This document shows positions 59,710 to 64,000 of a stretch of 64,000 bases of DNA, in pieces; position 1 is the stretch's first letter; the number at the start of each line of letters is the position of its first letter. The stretch covers positions 4,116,001 to 4,180,000 of the forward strand of contig JAUOZS010000001.1 of assembly GCA_032334055.1 (NCBI GenBank), in the 5' to 3' direction. The DNA is from Selenomonadales bacterium 4137-cl (GTDB lineage: Bacteria; Bacillota; Negativicutes; Sporomusales; UBA7701). The notes under the pieces are model-generated. The model did not search any database. It had not been told where the DNA came from and worked only from the letters and a program-made list of their open reading frames with translations. The translations under genes and the position numbers were made by a program.

Positions 59710-60132
59710 ATGTTGACCGTGCCTCAGATCCAGGCGATCATCCCGCATCGCTACCCGTTCCTGCTGGTCGACCGCATCGTCGAAATCGAGCCCATGAAAA
59801 GAGCCGTGGGCATAAAAAATGTTACCGCCAACGAGCAGTTTTTTCAGGGCCATTTCCCTGGCAAGCCCATCATGCCCGGCGTCCTGCTCCTTGAGGCGAT
59901 GGCCCAGGTGGGCGGCGTGGCGATGCTCCACAGCGACGAATTCTCCGGCAAGCTGGCGGTTTTCGCCGGCATAGACCGGGTTAAGTTTCGCAGGCCGGTG
60001 GTGCCGGGCGACCAAGTGCGGATGGTGGCCGAGATTATGAAAATGCGCGGCACCATGGGTAAGATATGGGCCGAGGCTTTTGTCGACGGCGAACTGGTGG
60101 CCGAGGGAGAATTTCTCTTTGCCCTTACCTGA
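59710..60132 (+). CDS. fabZ: 3-hydroxyacyl-[acyl-carrier-protein] dehydratase FabZ
   Basis: 140-residue hot-dog-fold dehydratase of fatty acid elongation. The active-site His48 lies in QGHFPGKPIMPGV, and Glu62 lies in LLEAMAQVGG. FabZ competes with LpxA for 3-hydroxyacyl-ACP, which explains its usual place in lipid A clusters. GAGGAGG lies 10 bases before ATG 59710. Confidence 0.96.
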   Translation: MLTVPQIQAIIPHRYPFLLVDRIVEIEPMKRAVGIKNVTANEQFFQGHFPGKPIMPGVLLLEAMAQVGGVAMLHSDEFSGKLAVFAGIDRVKFRRPVVPGDQVRMVAEIMKMRGTMGKIWAEAFVDGELVAEGEFLFALT

Positions 60133-60241
60133 AAAGAAAAGCAATAAGGATATAAATGGCATAGTTTATATGTAAGGTTGCCCTAAACAGCCATTTTTGG
60201 TTTTTTTGCCAATATACGCGACGATAGGCCCTGCCACCATT

Positions 60242-60255
60242 CGACTGGTTAGTCG
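60242..60255. promoter_or_regulatory. Candidate operator upstream of lpxA
   Basis: CGACT-GGTT-AGTCG: its inner 12 bases are the exact reverse complement of the tolC operator motif at 40128-40139. A possible -10, TATAAG, follows at 60259-60264; no convincing -35 is present. Confidence 0.5.
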
Positions 60256-60318
60256 GATTATAAGTAACAGCAGGTTGGCTACGGGCCTCGGCCGCGACAA
60301 CAGTAAGGAGATGAGCTG

Positions 60319-61140
60319 ATGAAGCCGGAAACTGTCGTAATACCGATTCGTAAAATACACGAAACAGCTGTCATACACCCGGGCGCCCGTATCGGCAAAG
60401 AAGTCGAGATCGGACCGTATGCGGTCATCGGCGAAAACGTCCTGATCGGCGACGGCACCAAAGTCGGCGCTCATGTCGTCATAGACGGCTGGACCAGTAT
60501 CGGTAAGAACTGCATCCTTTATCCCAGCGCTTCCATCGGCACCGATCCCCAAGACCTCAAATTCCGCGGCGAAAAGAGCTACGTTTTCATAGGCGACGAA
60601 ACCCAGATCCGCGAGTTCGCCACCGTCAACCGCGCGACCGGCGAAGGCGAGGAAACCCGCATCGGTTCGCATTGCCTGCTGCAGGCGTACACCCACGTCG
60701 CCCACAACTGCATCCTCGGCAACCATGTCATCATGTCCAACTGCGCGACGCTGGCCGGCCACGTCGTCGTGGAAGACCGGGCGATCATCAGCGGCCTTTC
60801 CGGGGTGCACCAGTTCGTCAAGATCGGCCGCAACGCCTTCATCGGCGGCGCCTCCAAGGTAGTCCAGGACGTGCCTCCGTTTGTCATCGTCGACGGCCAT
60901 CCGGCCAAAGTCTGCGGGCTCAACAGCGTGGGCATCGCTCGCGCCGGCATCAGTGAACTGGCCCGCCGCAACCTCAAAAAAGCCTACAAGATTCTATATC
61001 GCTCCAACCTTACCCTGCCGCAGGCGATCGCCGTGATGGAGCAGGAACTCGACTCCTGCGAGGAAGTCGAACACATCCTCCGCTTCCTGCGCAACGCCGA
61101 GCGCGGCATCTGCCGCGGCCGCAGGGACGAAGAGGAATAG
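60319..61140 (+). CDS. lpxA: Acyl-[ACP]-UDP-N-acetylglucosamine O-acyltransferase
   Basis: First enzyme of lipid A synthesis. The 273-residue product has a left-handed beta helix of hexapeptide repeats and a C-terminal helical domain. Catalytic His129, in YTHVAHNC, aligns with E. coli His125. The DPQDLKFRGEKS and RATGEGEETRIGSHC segments are typical. AAGGAGATG precedes the ATG. The 186 bases upstream contain the candidate operator at 60242-60255. Confidence 0.96.
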   Translation: MKPETVVIPIRKIHETAVIHPGARIGKEVEIGPYAVIGENVLIGDGTKVGAHVVIDGWTSIGKNCILYPSASIGTDPQDLKFRGEKSYVFIGDETQIREFATVNRATGEGEETRIGSHCLLQAYTHVAHNCILGNHVIMSNCATLAGHVVVEDRAIISGLSGVHQFVKIGRNAFIGGASKVVQDVPPFVIVDGHPAKVCGLNSVGIARAGISELARRNLKKAYKILYRSNLTLPQAIAVMEQELDSCEEVEHILRFLRNAERGICRGRRDEEE

Positions 61141-61192
61141 AGAATCGGCAGGCCGCCGCCAAGATCGGGGCGGCCGCGTAAGGAGTATCGGG

Positions 61193-61996
61193 ATGAAGAC
61201 AATAGGATTACTGGCCGGCGTCGGCAGACTGCCGGTAGAATTCGCCCGTGCCGCCTCCGGCATGGGCTTTACCGTGATTGCCGTCGGCGTGGTTCCGGGG
61301 ATCGATCCCGAACTGGCCGCCGCGGCGAGCAAATACTTCGACATCGGCGCCGGCGAACTGGACCGCATCATTGCCACCCTCAAGGCAGAGGGCGCGCAGG
61401 AGGTCACCATGCTCGGCAAGGTGACCAAAGAGCTGCTGTTCACCGGAGCGGTCAAACTCGACGACCGGGCCCGGAAGCTTTTCGCCGGCCTCGCCGACAA
61501 CAGCGACGACACCATTATGCTGGCCTTGGTGCGCGAATTGGCGCACGAAGGGATCGGCGTGCTCGACCAGACCGCCATGATCCGCGCCCTGATGCCGCCG
61601 CCAGGCCTTATAACCAGCCGGCCGCCGACCGCGGCCGAGGAGGCCGACATCGAATTTGGCTTCCGCATGGCCAAAGAGATCGGCGCCCTCGACATCGGCC
61701 AGACGGTCGTCGTCAAAAATAGGGCGGTGCTCGCGGTCGAGGCCATCGAGGGTACCGACGCCTGTATCCGTCGCGGCGGTCAGTTGGGCCGGGGCGGGGC
61801 GGTTGTCGCCAAAGTCGCGAAACCCGGTCAGGACGCCCGCTTCGACGTACCCACGGTAGGCACCGACACCATCCGGGCCATGATCGAAGGGGGCGCAAGC
61901 GCCCTGGTGATCGAGGCCGGCCGGACGTTGCTGGTGGACCGCAACAAGGTCGCGGCGCTGGCCGACGAGAACAGCATCACCATTATTGCCCGCTGA
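61193..61996 (+). CDS. lpxI: UDP-2,3-diacylglucosamine diphosphatase LpxI
   Basis: 267-residue (DUF1009) alternative to LpxH that cleaves UDP-diacylglucosamine to lipid X by attack on the alpha phosphate. It has the N-terminal GLLAGVGRLPVEFARAA, LGKVTKELLF near residue 80, and the C-terminal catalytic region EGTDACIRRGGQLGRGG, whose Asp is essential in Caulobacter LpxI. AAGGAG precedes the ATG. A GGCCGCC/GGCGGCC hairpin (61151-61175) lies between lpxA and this gene. No LpxH is seen in the window. Confidence 0.93.
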   Translation: MKTIGLLAGVGRLPVEFARAASGMGFTVIAVGVVPGIDPELAAAASKYFDIGAGELDRIIATLKAEGAQEVTMLGKVTKELLFTGAVKLDDRARKLFAGLADNSDDTIMLALVRELAHEGIGVLDQTAMIRALMPPPGLITSRPPTAAEEADIEFGFRMAKEIGALDIGQTVVVKNRAVLAVEAIEGTDACIRRGGQLGRGGAVVAKVAKPGQDARFDVPTVGTDTIRAMIEGGASALVIEAGRTLLVDRNKVAALADENSITIIAR

Positions 61997-62001
61997 TTTT
62001 T

Positions 62002-62067
62002 GCCACAGAGGCATAGAGATACTGCGAGAAGAGGGAAACTATCTCCGGGTCTCTATCGTCCTGTGGC
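62002..62067. repeat. Symmetric inverted repeat between lpxI and lpxB
   Basis: GCCACAG-N5-TAGAGA and TCTCTA-N5-CTGTGGC with a 30-base loop. The CCACAGAGGCATAGAGA arm resembles short interspersed CACAGAGGCACAGAG-type elements seen in many bacterial genomes; that resemblance is from memory. Confidence 0.55.
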
Positions 62068-62091
62068 TCGTGTTTTAGCGCGGGGAAATCT

Positions 62092-62120
62092 TGGACAACC
62101 GCGCGCATATGGGATAAACT
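62092..62120 (+). promoter_or_regulatory. Predicted sigma-A promoter of lpxB
   Basis: TGGACA, a 17-base spacer, TAAACT; about 22 bases before the start codon. Confidence 0.5.
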
Positions 62121-62142
62121 AGTATTAGCCGAGAGGATTCTT

Positions 62143-63294
62143 ATGTACAAGATCTTTATCTCCACAGGCGAGGCGTCAGGCGACCTCAATGGCGCCAGCG
62201 TCGCCGCCGCCCTCAGGAATATCCGGCCCGACGTCGCGCTCTTCGGCATGGGCGGCGAAATGATGCGCGCCGCCGGAGTGGAGATTGTCTATGACATCGC
62301 CGACCTCGGCGTCATGGGAATTGTCGAGGTCGCCAAAAGCCTGCCCAAATTGTTCAGGCTGCGGGATTTCCTCGCCGACTGGCTGGAGCGCGAACGCCCC
62401 GACGTTCTGGTAGTAATCGACTACCCCGGTTTCAACACCCGGCTGGCCAAAATAGCCAGACGGCTCGGCATCCCCGTCATTTCCTACATCAGCCCCTCCG
62501 CATGGGCATGGGGCCGCGGGCGGGCGCGGGAAGTCGCGGAAACGGTGACCAAGGTCGCCGCCATTTTCCCCTTCGAGGCCGATGTTTACCGCCAGGCCGG
62601 CGCCGACGTCGTCTTCGTCGGCCATCCCCTGCTTGACATCGTTAAGCCCTCACTCCCCAGGGACGAGGCATACCGCCTGTTCGGTGCCGATCCGGCACGA
62701 CCGGTGGTGCTGCTAATGCCGGGCAGCCGGCGTCAGGAAATCGACATGCTTCTGCCCGCTATGCTGGCGGGAATGGAAGAAGTGGCAAGAAAAGTGCCGG
62801 AATGTCAAATATTTTTACCGGTAGCCTCGACAATTTCCCGGGAAATATTGCAAAATATAATTGACGGCTACAATATAGAAGTGCGACTCACCGCCGGCAA
62901 CACCTACGACCTGATGAACATCGGCACCGTGGCGGTGGCCGCCTCCGGCACCGCCACCCTCGAAGCCGCCATCATGGGCCTGCCCACGGTCATCGTCTAT
63001 AAGGTCGCGGCCTTAACCTATCTGCTGGGCAAACTGCTCGTCAAGATACCCCATATCGGCCTGCCCAACATCGTCGCCGGCCGACGCATCGTACCCGAGC
63101 TCCTGCAGGGCGAGGCCAGCGCCGCCAACATCGCCCGCGAAACGCTGCCCATCGTCGCCGACCCCACGGTCCGAGACCGCATCGTCGCCGATTTGGCCGA
63201 CGTCAGGCGGAGGCTCGGAGAAACAGGTGCGGTGGGACGGGTGGCGGAAGTCATACTTGAAGTGGCCGCGCACGGCCACGGAGGAGCGGCATGA
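62143..63294 (+). CDS. lpxB: Lipid A disaccharide synthase
   Basis: 383-residue GT19 glycosyltransferase joining lipid X and UDP-diacylglucosamine. It shows TGEASGDLNGA at 8-18, the DYPGFNTRLAK loop, YISPSAWAWGRGRA, LLMPGSRRQEI and SGTATLEAAIMGLPTVIVYK near the C-terminus. Length matches E. coli (382). GAGAGGA lies before the ATG. The stop overlaps the msbA start (ATGA). Confidence 0.96.
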   Translation: MYKIFISTGEASGDLNGASVAAALRNIRPDVALFGMGGEMMRAAGVEIVYDIADLGVMGIVEVAKSLPKLFRLRDFLADWLERERPDVLVVIDYPGFNTRLAKIARRLGIPVISYISPSAWAWGRGRAREVAETVTKVAAIFPFEADVYRQAGADVVFVGHPLLDIVKPSLPRDEAYRLFGADPARPVVLLMPGSRRQEIDMLLPAMLAGMEEVARKVPECQIFLPVASTISREILQNIIDGYNIEVRLTAGNTYDLMNIGTVAVAASGTATLEAAIMGLPTVIVYKVAALTYLLGKLLVKIPHIGLPNIVAGRRIVPELLQGEASAANIARETLPIVADPTVRDRIVADLADVRRRLGETGAVGRVAEVILEVAAHGHGGAA

Positions 63295-64000
63295 ATCTAT
63301 ACCTGCGCTTGCTGAAATACGTCCGGCCTTACATGGTGAGGGTCGTTGTCGCCGTAGTCTGCATCATTCTGGCCGCGGCGGCCAACCTCTACGTGCCCTG
63401 GATCATAAAGGACGTCATCGACGACGTTCTGACCGCCAAGGACATGACCATGCTCAACTTCATCGCCGGCGGCATCATCGCGGTGTTCCTGCTGCGCGGG
63501 ATCTTTTTCTACGGCCAGACCTATCTGATGGCCTTCGTCGGCCAGCGGGTCATTATCGATATCCGCGAAGCCCTCTACCGCCACCTGCAGCGACTGTCGA
63601 TGTCCTACTTCGAAACCCGCCGCACCGGCGCCATCATGAGCTACATCACCAACGATGTGGCAGCCCTCCAGTCGGCTCTGGTCGAGAGCGTCATCGAAAT
63701 GTTTACGGAGAGCGTTGTGCTGGTCGGTTCGATCATCGCCATGTTCGTCCTTCACTGGAAGCTGTCCCTGCTGACCTTCATAACCCTGCCGCTCGTCTTC
63801 CAGGCCATCAATGTCTTCGGCAAGAAGCTGCGGCTAGCCGGGGCGGTCATGCAGGAACGCGCCGCCGACATAACCTCCGTGCTTCAGGAAACCGTCCTGG
63901 CAGTGCGGGTCATCAAGTCGTTTGTGCGTGAAGACTACGAGATCGAACGCTTCGGGCGCGAGAACTACCAGAACTTCCGGGCCCAAATGAAGAGCTCCCA
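63291..64000 (+). CDS. msbA: Lipid A export ABC transporter MsbA, N-terminal part (truncated by window end)
   Basis: Open frame running off the window, with 236 codons visible. It starts MNLYLRLLKYVRPYMVRVVV and contains the type I exporter transmembrane pattern: VPWIIKDVIDDVL, FYGQTYLMAFVGQRVIIDIR, and LYRHLQRLSMSYFETRRTGA followed by SYITNDVAALQSAL, then LSLLTFITLPLVFQAINVFG. The ATPase domain lies beyond the edge. It overlaps lpxB by four bases, and GGAGG precedes the ATG. MsbA flips lipid A core across the inner membrane; the neighbours make this role the natural choice. Confidence 0.92.
   Translation, partial: MNLYLRLLKYVRPYMVRVVVAVVCIILAAAANLYVPWIIKDVIDDVLTAKDMTMLNFIAGGIIAVFLLRGIFFYGQTYLMAFVGQRVIIDIREALYRHLQRLSMSYFETRRTGAIMSYITNDVAALQSALVESVIEMFTESVVLVGSIIAMFVLHWKLSLLTFITLPLVFQAINVFGKKLRLAGAVMQERAADITSVLQETVLAVRVIKSFVREDYEIERFGRENYQNFRAQMKSS

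Overview
The window is a dense, GC-rich stretch of chromosome from an endospore-forming Firmicute that also has an outer membrane. That combination points to the Negativicutes, most likely a Sporomusaceae-type organism. Sporulation genes (ywmB, spoIID, a spoIIQ-type M23 gene, spoIIID) occur together with a full set of outer-membrane genes (bamA, tamB, tolC, mlaEFD, Skp/OmpH paralogues, lpxC/A/D/I/B, fabZ, an LpxL-type acyltransferase, msbA) and flagellar L- and P-ring genes (flgH, flgI). I see no tRNA, rRNA, CRISPR array, insertion sequence or prophage.

Region 1 (1-15.2 kb): a secreted class-3 lipase, an MntP-like membrane protein, a 48-residue ORF and a cupin are followed by the Bacillus-like order ywlE-rpiB-ywlG-glyA-upp ... 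comEB ... wecA/tagO-mnaA. That order is interrupted by an aminotransferase, a YhcH/YiaL protein, a sirtuin, a beta-lactamase-like hydrolase and a LarA-like protein. Region 2 (15.2-22.3 kb): a complete F1Fo ATP synthase operon, atpZ-atpI-atpB-E-F-H-A-G-D-C, preceded by a leader with an exact sigma-54 consensus match. Region 3 (22.4-32.9 kb): ywmB-murA-spoIID-spoIIQ-spoIIID-mbl, then flgF-flgG-flgA-flgH-flgI-flgJ. The order as far as flgG parallels the B. subtilis ywmB...flhO-flhP region; the P/L-ring genes are what an outer membrane adds. Region 4 (32.9-36.7 kb): a phosphodiester-glycosidase-like exported protein, a small exported lipoyl-like domain protein, and an S55 (SpoIVB-like) protease whose two halves appear to be swapped.

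Region 5 (36.7-64 kb) is an envelope-building supercluster: mlaE-mlaF-mlaD (MlaD with a beta-barrel-like C-terminus), tolC, tamB, an orphan sigma-70 factor, a small membrane protein, bamA, an unknown exported protein, three Skp/OmpH-like genes, lpxD, a small YjbH-like barrel, an LpxL-type acyltransferase, an unusual 777-residue ABC permease with its ATPase, lpxC, fabZ, lpxA, lpxI, lpxB and the start of msbA. Together these make lipid A, flip it, move phospholipid between membranes and insert outer-membrane proteins.

The most interesting signals are: (a) the 777-residue permease/ATPase pair inside the lipid A cluster; (b) the same 12-bp inverted-repeat motif at the tolC promoter and upstream of lpxA, with compensating outer bases; (c) a perfect 16-bp-arm AT-rich palindrome over a predicted mla promoter; (d) the permuted S55 protease; (e) the sigma-54 site ahead of the atp operon; and (f) recurrent intergenic hairpins with a GTAC core. 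Promoter, operator and start-codon calls come from reading motifs by eye and are predictions.
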